Source: Crocinitomix sp.
GTDB lineage: Bacteria; Bacteroidota; Bacteroidia; Flavobacteriales_D; Crocinitomicaceae
Reading direction: 5' to 3'
NCBI GenBank assembly: GCA_013138735.1
Contig: WTCE01000026.1
Coordinates: forward strand, 1-64,000
Length of the DNA stretch: 64,000 nt
Below are positions 17,296 to 25,874 of the stretch, one piece after another. The notes beneath the pieces are model-generated. The model worked only from the letters and a program-made list of their open reading frames with translations, searched no databases and was not told the DNA's origin. Position 1 is the first letter of the stretch. Every line of letters begins with the position of its first letter. Both the position numbers and the translations under genes were made by a program.

Positions 17296-19515
17296 ATGAA
17301 AAAGAGTATTGGAATAGCGCTTATTTTATTGGTATCGATTGGTACGTTTGGTCAGACATTTACTGGCACAGTGCTTCATAGCCAAACAAACGCCCCACTT
17401 GAAGGCGCTCAAATCTATTTTACCGATTTAAAAACGGGAACAGAAACTGACGAAAGCGGAATCTTTCTAATACAAGATCTCCAACAAAAAAGCCTTCACA
17501 TCCAAATTACGCTGGATGGGTATAATATGATCGAGGAGTTCATCAACCTTGAAGCAACAAGCGCAAAAACATTTCACTTAGAAAAGGGTCATTTTGAACT
17601 TGATGAAGTCATAGTGTCCGCACCAAAAACAAGGTTACAAGGTGAAAACATTGTGAATATTACACATAAAAAAATGGCCGAATTACAGCAATCCGGCCCG
17701 CTAACGTTGGCCGAAGCGATAAGCTCAATTCCTGGAGTGGAGCAAACTACCACCGGCGCAGGAATTGGAAAACCCGTGATTAGAGGTTTATCTGGCAATA
17801 GAATTGTCACCTATTCGCAGGGCATCCGAATTGAAAATCAACAATGGGGAGATGAACATGGTTTGGGAGTTGGTGAAGTTGGAATTGAAAGTGTTGAAGT
17901 GATTAAAGGTCCCGCTTCTTTACTTTATGGATCAGATGCACTAGGTGGTGTTCTTTATTTTAATGACGAACGTTACGCCAGTCAAAACACAATTGAAGGA
18001 TTTGCTCAAACGCAATTTCTTTCGAATACATTAGGATCTAAAAATAGCCTTGGTTTTAAAATTCACAAAGGCAAACTCAAATTCAACCTCTTTGGCGCCT
18101 ACTCTTCCCAGGCCGATTATCAAACTCCCAGTTTTGACCGTGTCTATAATACACGCTTTGATGAAAAAAATGCAAAGGCAGCTTTAGGTTTTAATACCAG
18201 CTCTTGGATTTCAAATATTCGTTATAGCTATTTGCAGAATAATTATGGAATTATAGAAGACAGTTCCTATACCAATGATGCCGATCGCAACTTCATCATC
18301 CCTTTTCAAACCATTGACAATCATAATGTGAGTTTTGAGAATATTATTTTTGCAAAAAAATCAAAATTGAATTTGACTTTGGGTTATACCAATAACTACC
18401 GCAAAGAATTTGAAGAAGATGCTACGGAACAGGCTTTAGGTCTTTATTTAAACACCTTTACCTATAATTTTAAATGGCATTCTCCTACTTTCAAAAAACG
18501 ATTCGACTTTATTGTTGGTTCGCAAGGAATGGCGCAGCAAAATAAAAATAATGGCGAAGAGGTTCTAATTCCAGATGCTGCCACAAACGATTATGGTGCT
18601 TTTTTCATTGGAAACGGCAACTTTGATAAACTGCAATTTCAAGCAGGAATGCGCGCAGATTATCGCGAAATTGACACCAAAGAAATGCTCACGGACGAAG
18701 GTTCATTTCCTGCACTGAATCGATCCTTTAAAGGATTGACTTATTCGGGCGGTGCAGTTTACAAACTCAAAAAAATCAAATTTAGAGCAAATGTTTCAAA
18801 TGGTTTTCGTGCGCCCAATACCACTGAATTATTATCAAACGGTGTGCACCACGGAACCAATCGTTACATTAAAGGAGCTTCAAATTTGATCAATGAAAAG
18901 GCGACTCAAACCGATTTTTCTGTCGACTATCAAAATGATCACCTTGCTTTTTCCATTAATGCATTTTACAATAACATTCAAGACTATATCTTTCTTTCCC
19001 CAACAAATGACGTGTTAGATGGTAGTCCTGTTTTTGAATATTTACAAACGGATGCCTATTTGTACGGCGGAGAAGTTGGTTTCCATTATCATCCACATAA
19101 AATACATTGGCTGCACTTAGAAAGTAATCTTTCTACGGTTATTGCTGAAGATAAGGCTGGAAATTCGCTCCCATTAATTCCGCAAACTAAAATTAGTTCC
19201 ACTGCGCGGGCGAACTTTACTGGTGATGGCAAATTGCAATTGAAAAACATTTTTGTGCAGCATATTTACAAATTTCAACAAGATAGAATTGGTCTTTTTG
19301 AAACAGCAACCAATGATTATCACCTCATCAATGCAGGTTTGAGTCTTGAAGTTGCAAGCAAGAACAATCCCATTGAAATTTCTGCAGGTGTTAAGAATGC
19401 GCTCAACACTTCTTATATCGATCATCTTTCAAGATTTAAACCAATGGGGATTCAAAATCAGGGAATTAATTTTTATATTGGGGTAAAGGTGAAGTTGGAG
19501 AAAAAATTAAAATAA
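17296..19515 (+). CDS. TonB-dependent outer-membrane receptor, probably metal uptake
   Basis: The 739-residue product has a signal peptide (ending GTFGQ), a carboxypeptidase-regulatory-like domain (FTGTVLHSQTNAPLEGAQ, about residues 22-95), a TonB plug (ELDEVIVSAPK, then PLTLAEAISSIPGV and GKPVIRGLSGNRIV) and a beta-barrel ending YIGVKVKLEKKLK. It contains His-rich stretches such as FHYHPHKIHWLHLE. These, and the Zur-like regulator and operators directly upstream, suggest zinc (ZnuD-like) transport or another divalent metal. Regulation is probably repression by the divergent Fur-family protein when metal is plentiful. It starts a compact group with two downstream genes spaced three bases apart. 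Confidence 0.88.
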   Translation: MKKSIGIALILLVSIGTFGQTFTGTVLHSQTNAPLEGAQIYFTDLKTGTETDESGIFLIQDLQQKSLHIQITLDGYNMIEEFINLEATSAKTFHLEKGHFELDEVIVSAPKTRLQGENIVNITHKKMAELQQSGPLTLAEAISSIPGVEQTTTGAGIGKPVIRGLSGNRIVTYSQGIRIENQQWGDEHGLGVGEVGIESVEVIKGPASLLYGSDALGGVLYFNDERYASQNTIEGFAQTQFLSNTLGSKNSLGFKIHKGKLKFNLFGAYSSQADYQTPSFDRVYNTRFDEKNAKAALGFNTSSWISNIRYSYLQNNYGIIEDSSYTNDADRNFIIPFQTIDNHNVSFENIIFAKKSKLNLTLGYTNNYRKEFEEDATEQALGLYLNTFTYNFKWHSPTFKKRFDFIVGSQGMAQQNKNNGEEVLIPDAATNDYGAFFIGNGNFDKLQFQAGMRADYREIDTKEMLTDEGSFPALNRSFKGLTYSGGAVYKLKKIKFRANVSNGFRAPNTTELLSNGVHHGTNRYIKGASNLINEKATQTDFSVDYQNDHLAFSINAFYNNIQDYIFLSPTNDVLDGSPVFEYLQTDAYLYGGEVGFHYHPHKIHWLHLESNLSTVIAEDKAGNSLPLIPQTKISSTARANFTGDGKLQLKNIFVQHIYKFQQDRIGLFETATNDYHLINAGLSLEVASKNNPIEISAGVKNALNTSYIDHLSRFKPMGIQNQGINFYIGVKVKLEKKLK

Positions 19516-19518
19516 ATT

Positions 19519-19788
19519 ATGATATTCCAAGCAGGAATTGATCTAGAAATAAAAGATAGAGATGTACAGGCTATCATTGATTTGGATACTGGCTTAATCG
19601 GTTTCACTGAAAGAGTGGCTGATGATTCGAAAGAATATCATTACTCAAAAAGCCCTATAGAATTTAGAATCGCTTTTTTTGAAAAAATAGAAGCACTTTG
19701 CGTTAGTAAAAGTCATTTTAATTCTAAGATTTACAGAAAAGGTAAAGTAGCGAATCAATTATGGGATTCAATTGAAGAAAATCAATAA
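19519..19788 (+). CDS. Small hypothetical protein in the receptor operon
   Basis: The 89-residue product (MIFQAGIDLEIKDRDVQAI, ending LWDSIEENQ) starts three bases after the TonB receptor stop and ends three bases before the SDR gene. No signal peptide or membrane segment is present. No family was recognised. The tight spacing implies co-transcription with the receptor and perhaps metal-dependent expression. Confidence 0.6.
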   Translation: MIFQAGIDLEIKDRDVQAIIDLDTGLIGFTERVADDSKEYHYSKSPIEFRIAFFEKIEALCVSKSHFNSKIYRKGKVANQLWDSIEENQ

Positions 19789-19791
19789 CCT

Positions 19792-20532
19792 ATGAAAACA
19801 CTAGTTCTAGGAGCAAGCGGCGCCACAGGCAAACATTTAGTTGAACAATTACTCGCCATGAATCAGCAAGTAAAAGTAATTGTCCGTTCTACGGCTAAAA
19901 TTCCCGAATCGTGGAAAAGCAATAACAATCTAAGCATCATTCAAGCCACTGTTTTAGATATCCCTATGGATGAAATGGCCAAACACATTAAAGATTGTGG
20001 TGCAGTTGCATCTTGCCTAGGCCATAATATAAGCTTCAAAGGAATTTACGGAAAGCCACGAAAGTTGGTAAGAGATTCGGTTAAGCTGCTTTGCAAGGCT
20101 ATCACTCAAAACAAGACGCAACAACCTATCAAATTAGTTTTAATGAATACGGCAGGAAATCGAAACGGCGACTTAACAGAACCAATTTCATTCGGAGAAA
20201 AAATTGTTATTGGATTAATTCGAGCGCTATTGCCACCGCAAGCAGACAATGAGCAAGCCGCGGAGTATTTAAGAGTCCAAATAGGTCAAAAAGATCCTCA
20301 TGTCTCATGGGCTGCCGTGCGACCAGATGACTTGATAGATGCGGATGACGTCTCTGATTATACAGCACACCCATCTCCAACGTGTAGTACAATTTTTAAT
20401 GCGGGAAAAACTAGCCGAATTAATGTGGGACATTTTATGGCTACTTTGATCACAGATGATGCTGTTTGGAATAAATGGAAAGGCCAAATGCCTGTTCTTT
20501 ATAATCAGTCATCTGAAACAAAGGAAAAATAA
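19792..20532 (+). CDS. NAD(P)-binding Rossmann-fold protein, atypical SDR
   Basis: The 246-residue product begins MKTLVLGASGATGKHLVEQL, with a GxxGxxG dinucleotide-binding motif typical of atypical short-chain dehydrogenases of the NmrA/SDR_a5 type. VIVRS follows for cofactor phosphate recognition, and later KLVLMNTAGNRNG and WAAVRPDDLID fit the same fold. The catalytic Tyr-x-x-x-Lys of classical SDRs is not evident, as is common in this subgroup. Its substrate is unknown. It is likely the last gene of the TonB receptor operon. Confidence 0.8.
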   Translation: MKTLVLGASGATGKHLVEQLLAMNQQVKVIVRSTAKIPESWKSNNNLSIIQATVLDIPMDEMAKHIKDCGAVASCLGHNISFKGIYGKPRKLVRDSVKLLCKAITQNKTQQPIKLVLMNTAGNRNGDLTEPISFGEKIVIGLIRALLPPQADNEQAAEYLRVQIGQKDPHVSWAAVRPDDLIDADDVSDYTAHPSPTCSTIFNAGKTSRINVGHFMATLITDDAVWNKWKGQMPVLYNQSSETKEK

Positions 20533-20563
20533 ATCGCTCATAAAATGAAAGCAACATATAATA

Positions 20564-20597
20564 GTCCCGATAGTTATCGAGGAGCGCGGTAGCGAAG
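20564..20597. repeat. Palindromic repeat element
   Basis: The sequence TCCCGATAGTTATCGAGGAG followed by CGCGGTAGCGAAG has the same parts as the elements at 4114, 4554 and 10615: an imperfect CCGATAGTTATCG palindrome, then GCGCGGTAGCGAAG. It lies between two genes read in the same direction. Confidence 0.55.
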
Positions 20598-20614
20598 AAA
20601 GAAAAAGAATCAAA

Positions 20615-21529
20615 ATGAAGTTCACTAGAAACCAATCACTTCCTCATAAAGTTGACTATTGGATCATTGATCAAAAAGGTTTAACGCAAGGAATGATCAT
20701 GAACAATGACCCAAAATTTGATCGTTCGAATTTTTTTGCCATCCAAAACTTATTGCAAGTGACAAACTTCATGAAAATTGAAGCAGAACTACCGGAAAAT
20801 GTCACCGTACTTAAAATGTTTGAACTCATTTTAGCCGATATGCCCACTGCTAAGAATTTCACTCAGCTGAGACAAGAAATAACCGCGAAAATTAACAATT
20901 TGAAGCCCGAGTATGATAATTACGCCAACTACTTATTGGACGATTCAATTGTAAAATCAAAAGAAAAAATACACGAAGTATTCAATGAAAACGAATTTTG
21001 GAAAATCGTTGAAAAGGCAAAAAACAATGCCTCTAATCGCATAGAACAGCAGCAGTATTTAATCCAAGAACTTATCAAACTAACACCAGAACAAATCATA
21101 GGATTCAGATTACAAACCGACAAACTTCTATATGAATCCTACACAAGCGAACTGTTTTCTGCCTGTTATATCATGCATGAGGTAACAACTGACAATAGTT
21201 TCGAACATTTCAGAAACTGGCTTATTTCAATGGGAAAGGAAACCTACGATAAAATTATAGATAAAGTTGATAACCTAGTTGAACATGTGACGGACACAAC
21301 TGTGGTTTTTGAATTCGAAAATTTCTGGTCAATTGCAATTGTTGCGTTCAAATTCAAAACACAAAAGCACCTTTTCCATTATGTAGACTATGCTAATTTT
21401 GAATATAAATCAAGAATGCATTCTGCCTATCCGAAATTCGGTTCGACCAAAAGATATTCCGAAATTTGCCCGGAACTTTGTAAAGTTTATGGGCGGGATT
21501 ATCTGCCAAATCATTCTGCTGGCAAATAA
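20615..21529 (+). CDS. DUF4240 domain protein
   Basis: The 304-residue product contains a central DUF4240-like domain: FNENEFWKIVEKAKNNASNR, EQQQYLIQELIKLTPEQIIGF, SELFSACYIM and FEHFRNWLISMGKETYDKII (about residues 122-225). The family has no established function. It carries extra segments on both sides: an N-terminal part (about 1-115) with MKFTRNQSLPHKVDYWIID, and a C-terminal part with HYVDYANFEYKSRMH. No signal peptide is visible. The start codon follows the palindromic element at 20564-20597. Confidence 0.75.
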   Translation: MKFTRNQSLPHKVDYWIIDQKGLTQGMIMNNDPKFDRSNFFAIQNLLQVTNFMKIEAELPENVTVLKMFELILADMPTAKNFTQLRQEITAKINNLKPEYDNYANYLLDDSIVKSKEKIHEVFNENEFWKIVEKAKNNASNRIEQQQYLIQELIKLTPEQIIGFRLQTDKLLYESYTSELFSACYIMHEVTTDNSFEHFRNWLISMGKETYDKIIDKVDNLVEHVTDTTVVFEFENFWSIAIVAFKFKTQKHLFHYVDYANFEYKSRMHSAYPKFGSTKRYSEICPELCKVYGRDYLPNHSAGK

Positions 21530-21597
21530 CTTCCATTTATAATTGAAATGATCAACAGTAAAAGCGTTCAGCATAATTGATCCAAATAAGAACACAA

Positions 21598-22059
21598 ATG
21601 AATCCAATAGAAAACCTAAAAGAACTCGGACTTGAACTACCAGAGACATCTGAGCCAGGAGGCAACTATGTTTCTGTGAATATACGTAAGGACATAGCTT
21701 ATATCGCCATTCAATTCCCAATTTTAAATGGAGACTTCCTTTATCAGGGAAGATTAGGAGAAACGCTGACAACACAGGACGGATATAACGCAATGAAATT
21801 GTGTGCACTGAATGTTTTAGCACAGATTGAAAAAAAAATTGGCTTTAGTCGCATTGTTGGTCTCAACCATATTGACGCATACTTTCAAGCTGGAGAAGAT
21901 TGGGACGAATCACCTAAAGTTGTAAACGGTGCGTCCGACTTATTTGTAAAAATACTAGCCGAGAAAGGCATACATTCCAGAGCAATATTTGGCGTACACA
22001 AATTGCCAAGAAACTTCTCTGTGGGACTAACTACATCTTTTACGATTACGTCAAAATAA
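21598..22059 (+). CDS. RidA/YjgF family protein
   Basis: The preferred start is the ATG at 21598 (MNPIENLKELGLELPET), giving 153 residues; an earlier ATG at 21577 adds seven. The sequence follows the longer YjgF-like subgroup: GNYVSVNIRKDIAYIAIQFP, YQGRLGETLTTQDGYNAMKL, IVGLNHIDAYFQ, KVVNGASDLFVKI and the IFGVHKLP end, where classical members have AVGV-x-x-LP. Classical RidA proteins are imine deaminases that act on 2-aminoacrylate; the arginine used for catalysis is not clearly present here, so activity is uncertain. It converges on the arsC-like gene. Confidence 0.83.
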   Translation: MNPIENLKELGLELPETSEPGGNYVSVNIRKDIAYIAIQFPILNGDFLYQGRLGETLTTQDGYNAMKLCALNVLAQIEKKIGFSRIVGLNHIDAYFQAGEDWDESPKVVNGASDLFVKILAEKGIHSRAIFGVHKLPRNFSVGLTTSFTITSK

Positions 22060-22085
22060 AATTCGAACAAATCAGAGGATAGATC

Positions 22086-22427
22086 CTAGCCCAACAACAA
22101 ATCAATATTCTCGGGTGGTCTTCCAACAACAGCTTTGTCCCCTTTAATAATAATTGGGCGCTCAATTAATTTGGGGAATTTAACCATAGCTTCAATCCAA
22201 TCATTTTCAGTCATGGTTTTGCCCTTATAATTGGCTTTAAAATCCGCTTCACCTTTACGAATAATGGCTTCTGCTGGTAAATTCAATTTCTTTAATAAAT
22301 CCGTGATTTCAACTGCAGAAAGTGGATTTTCTAAATACTTTATAATTTCAAAATCAAGGCCTTTATTTTCTAAGATTTCTAAAGCACATCTGCTCTTTGA
22401 ACATCTATTATTATGTAATATCTTCAT
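22086..22427 (-). CDS. arsC: ArsC/Spx-family arsenate reductase-like protein
   Basis: The 113-residue product starts MKILHNNRCSKSRCALEIL, with the catalytic-type Cys at residue 9 in the HNxRCSKSR motif. It continues IIKYLENPLSAVEI and LIERPIIIKGDKAVVGRPPE, the usual glutaredoxin-dependent ArsC (thioredoxin-fold) pattern including the R-P-I and GRPPE elements. Arsenate reduction uses glutathione or glutaredoxin in known members. There is no ars regulator or efflux pump nearby, so a detoxification role is not supported by context. It ends close to the RidA gene and is divergent from the large T9SS gene at 22538. Confidence 0.88.
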   Translation of the reverse strand: MKILHNNRCSKSRCALEILENKGLDFEIIKYLENPLSAVEITDLLKKLNLPAEAIIRKGEADFKANYKGKTMTENDWIEAMVKFPKLIERPIIIKGDKAVVGRPPENIDLLLG

Positions 22428-22537
22428 TTCGCTCGTTTTTACTCTGCAATTGTAAGAATAAAAGACAACTTTCTTTATCTTTAGCGCGTATTATAATGTA
22501 TAGAATGTATCAACACTGTTGGTGCTACGAATAGCTT

Positions 22538-25500
22538 ATGTTAAAAAAACTACTTTATCTGTTCTCATTCTTGTTCTTAACCTACACAGGTTATGGCCAA
22601 TTCACAACAACTGGTGATGCTTCAAGCACCACTTGTAATTGTTATGAAGTAACGGATGACGCGGCTTCTGAACTAGGTTCCTTTTACAAAACAGCTACCA
22701 TTAATTTAAATACAGCTTTCCACTTTAAATTTTCTGTCAATTTTGGTTGTGAAAACACAGGTGGCGAAGGTTTGGCATTTGTACTACAACCTTCTACTTG
22801 GGATGTGGGGAATGATGGTTACGGAATCGGTTATGAAGATATTACAGGCAATAGCCTGAGCATAGAATTTGACACCAGAGACAATGAAGCATCTGGAGAA
22901 ATTGCCAACTGGGATGTGCCAAGTGATCATATTTCGCTGCAAGACAATGGCGACATTGATCATGAAATGGACAATCCAAACAATTTATTGGGCGATCCGT
23001 CTGGACTAAATGCTGGAGAAGATGCCACACCGCATCCCATTAAACCAGGATTTCCAAATGTTGAAGATTGTGAAGATCATGTTGTAGAAATTATTTGGAC
23101 ACCAGGTGCCAATCAAACCATTCAGGTTAAAATTGACAACATTACTACCATGACCTATATTGGAGATATGATTGCTGATCAATTTGACGGCAATGCAAAT
23201 GTATTGTGGGGATGGACGGGAAGTACGGGAGTGTTTTCAAATGTTCAAACCGTTTGCACTGCGTTGATTCCTGATTTTTCATATACGCCAACCAATTGTC
23301 CGGGTGAAGAAATTGACTTTACAGATGAATCTTGCGCATTTTATACCATTACCGATTGGAATTGGGATTTTGATGGTTTAGGAACTTCCACAGCCGAAGA
23401 TCCTAGTTTTACTTTTGTTGATGCAGGATCTTTCCCTGTTGATTTAACCATTACAGATAGCGAGGGTTGTGAGACTACAGTTACGATTGAAATCCCTGTT
23501 GGTTTTGAAACAGAAACCAGTGTAGATGACGCTACTGTTTGTATTGGCGAATCAACTATCATTCATGCAGAAGGGAATCCTTTTGTCGAAACAGAATGTT
23601 GCTTTAAATTGGTTTTAAACGACCTTTGGGGAGATTATTGGGGAAGCGGAACCGCCAATGAACTCGAAATTATTGCAGATGGTGTGACCTTTGGAATGTA
23701 CACACCAACCTCCTTCGATCCTGGAGCTGGAACAAGTGATACAATTGATCTTTGTTTTGAGCAAGGAACAGAACTAGAGTTTGTTATTCACGGTGAAGAT
23801 AGCCCAGCAGAATGTGCTTATTTCTTTTTAACAGACGACTTGACCGAATTGGTTTCAGTGGATGGTGCTGTTGGCGGAACATGGTTTGATGGCGCCAACG
23901 AATTTCATACAGTAGATTGCGGATTAGACCCGCCAGAGTATGATTATTTATGGGACAATGCGCCATTACTTTCAGACGAAACTGATCCTGATCCTACAGC
24001 AACAATTATTACGGACACATGGTTTCATGTTGAAATTACGGATATAGAAACAGGGTGTACAATTCTTGATTCAATTTTAGTAACTGTTCACCCACCAGTA
24101 GATGCAGAAATCTCAGGAGATATCACGATTTGTGACGGAGATGTAGGCGAATTAACAGTTACTTTTACTGGACCCGCTCCGTATGATTTAGATATTACAG
24201 GACCAAGTGGACCTTTGGGAACAATTACAGACATCCCTGGAAGCCCCTACCTTTTAGAAGTAAGTGAGGATGGTGATTATACCATTACTTATGTGACTGG
24301 AGATGGTTGCGAAGGAACTTTTTCAGGTACTGGAATCGTTGAAGTTATTATTCCATTTGCAGTTGAAATTGAAGCAAGTGCCGAGTATTGCGACGGCGAT
24401 CCAATTGTTGATTTAAACGTAACATCCACAGGTGGTGGAACGGTAAATTGGTATGACAATCCAGGATTGATTCCACCAGAAATTGGAACAGGATTAACAT
24501 TTACACCCGGAGGAGGAATTGGCACAACAACCTATTATGCGGCAGAAACAGAAGGCGTTTTCGGATGCGAAGGACCAGGTGATGAAGTTACAATTACCAT
24601 CTACGCTATTCCACCAGCACCAGCCTATACGGGCGAAACTGAATATTGCGAAGGAGATGATGCATCAGACTTATTTGGTGAACCATCTTTGGGCGGAACT
24701 ATTACATGGTATGATGCACCACCACCTGGCGGAGGAATTTTAGGAACAGAACTTTCATTTACACCACCAATTTTTGAACCAGGGATAACAATTTATTTGA
24801 CAGAAACTGCAGACGGTTGTGAAAGCCCTGCAACGGAAGTAATTATAACCGTAAATCCTACTCCTGACCCGCCTGCAGTTGTTGGCGATACAGAATATTG
24901 CGAAGGAGATATACCAACCCCAATAACAGCGGTAATAGGTTCAGGTGGAACAATTGAGTGGCGAGATGATACAGGTGCATTATTAGAAACTGGAACAACC
25001 TTTACACCAACATTGGTAGTTGGAACTACGACCATTTTCGTGTACGAAGTTTTAGGAGGATGCATTAGTGATCCTACCGAAATTGAAATTATTGTAGATG
25101 AGTTTCCAACCATCAGTCTTCCAGAAAATTTAACCATTTGTTTAGGCGATTCAATTTTAGTTACGGCAACCAATAATGGCTATGACATAACTTGGAGTGA
25201 TGGACAAGAAGGTGAATCGGTTTGGTTAAAACCTGAGGTGACGACAAGTTATGTTGGAACAGCAACAAACCCTTCATGTGGGTCTGCTACAGCCACTTTA
25301 TTATTAACTGTTCATGCGCTTCCAACAATCACCACGAGTGATGATGTTGTTGTTGGAATTGGCGGTGAGGTTGAAATGTGGGCTTCGTCAGAGGATGCAG
25401 AAACATTTACTTGGAGTCCTGATATTTACGAATGTATTACAAGCAATTGTTCCGAAGTGCTAGCAGTTCCAGATCGCGCTACAGTTTATGTGGTAACTGT

Positions 25501-25831
25501 TACGGATGATAACGGATGCTCCAATACCGACACTATTTTTGTTGACATTAACGGAATTATGGAAATATTTGTGCCCAATATCTTTTCTCCAAATGGAGAC
25601 GGTTCAAATGATTTTGTTGTCATCCATGGACCAAGACTTTTCGAATTTAACATTGAAATTTATGACCGTTGGGGCAAAAAAATGTATCAAACAGATGAAC
25701 AAAAAGAATATTGGGACGGTACATTTAATGACAAAATTCTTCCACCGCAAACCTTCGTCTATATTATCACTGGCGTTACCATTTTAGGAGAACCGATTAA
25801 AAAAGAAGGAAACGTGACTATCATAAGATAA
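22538..25831 (+). CDS. Large lectin/PKD/Ig-repeat surface protein with CHU_C (T9SS type B) domain
   Basis: The 1097-residue product has a signal peptide (MLKKLLYLFSFLFLTYTGYGQ). An L-type legume-lectin-like domain follows (about residues 30-240; GGEGLAFVLQPSTWDVGNDG, NSLSIEFDTRDN), then a PKD domain (WNWDFDGLGTSTAEDPSFTF). Next come several Ig-like blocks of about 80 residues with the phrase EYCEGD and TITWYDAPPPGG, and finally a CHU_C domain (FVPNIFSPNGDGSNDFVVI, then YDRWGKKMYQT and FVYIITG). The CHU_C end directs type IX secretion and surface retention (T9SS type B). The lectin part suggests carbohydrate binding and adhesion. It is the first of two adjacent T9SS cargo genes. Confidence 0.9.
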   Translation: MLKKLLYLFSFLFLTYTGYGQFTTTGDASSTTCNCYEVTDDAASELGSFYKTATINLNTAFHFKFSVNFGCENTGGEGLAFVLQPSTWDVGNDGYGIGYEDITGNSLSIEFDTRDNEASGEIANWDVPSDHISLQDNGDIDHEMDNPNNLLGDPSGLNAGEDATPHPIKPGFPNVEDCEDHVVEIIWTPGANQTIQVKIDNITTMTYIGDMIADQFDGNANVLWGWTGSTGVFSNVQTVCTALIPDFSYTPTNCPGEEIDFTDESCAFYTITDWNWDFDGLGTSTAEDPSFTFVDAGSFPVDLTITDSEGCETTVTIEIPVGFETETSVDDATVCIGESTIIHAEGNPFVETECCFKLVLNDLWGDYWGSGTANELEIIADGVTFGMYTPTSFDPGAGTSDTIDLCFEQGTELEFVIHGEDSPAECAYFFLTDDLTELVSVDGAVGGTWFDGANEFHTVDCGLDPPEYDYLWDNAPLLSDETDPDPTATIITDTWFHVEITDIETGCTILDSILVTVHPPVDAEISGDITICDGDVGELTVTFTGPAPYDLDITGPSGPLGTITDIPGSPYLLEVSEDGDYTITYVTGDGCEGTFSGTGIVEVIIPFAVEIEASAEYCDGDPIVDLNVTSTGGGTVNWYDNPGLIPPEIGTGLTFTPGGGIGTTTYYAAETEGVFGCEGPGDEVTITIYAIPPAPAYTGETEYCEGDDASDLFGEPSLGGTITWYDAPPPGGGILGTELSFTPPIFEPGITIYLTETADGCESPATEVIITVNPTPDPPAVVGDTEYCEGDIPTPITAVIGSGGTIEWRDDTGALLETGTTFTPTLVVGTTTIFVYEVLGGCISDPTEIEIIVDEFPTISLPENLTICLGDSILVTATNNGYDITWSDGQEGESVWLKPEVTTSYVGTATNPSCGSATATLLLTVHALPTITTSDDVVVGIGGEVEMWASSEDAETFTWSPDIYECITSNCSEVLAVPDRATVYVVTVTDDNGCSNTDTIFVDINGIMEIFVPNIFSPNGDGSNDFVVIHGPRLFEFNIEIYDRWGKKMYQTDEQKEYWDGTFNDKILPPQTFVYIITGVTILGEPIKKEGNVTIIR

Positions 25832-25874
25832 CCAACCGTTCATCAAACATTACCGTAATAAATAAAAATACCGT

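Noticed and set aside
22086-22427. Arsenic resistance operon
   Set aside because: The ArsC-like gene stands alone, with no ArsR, ArsB or Acr3 gene nearby.
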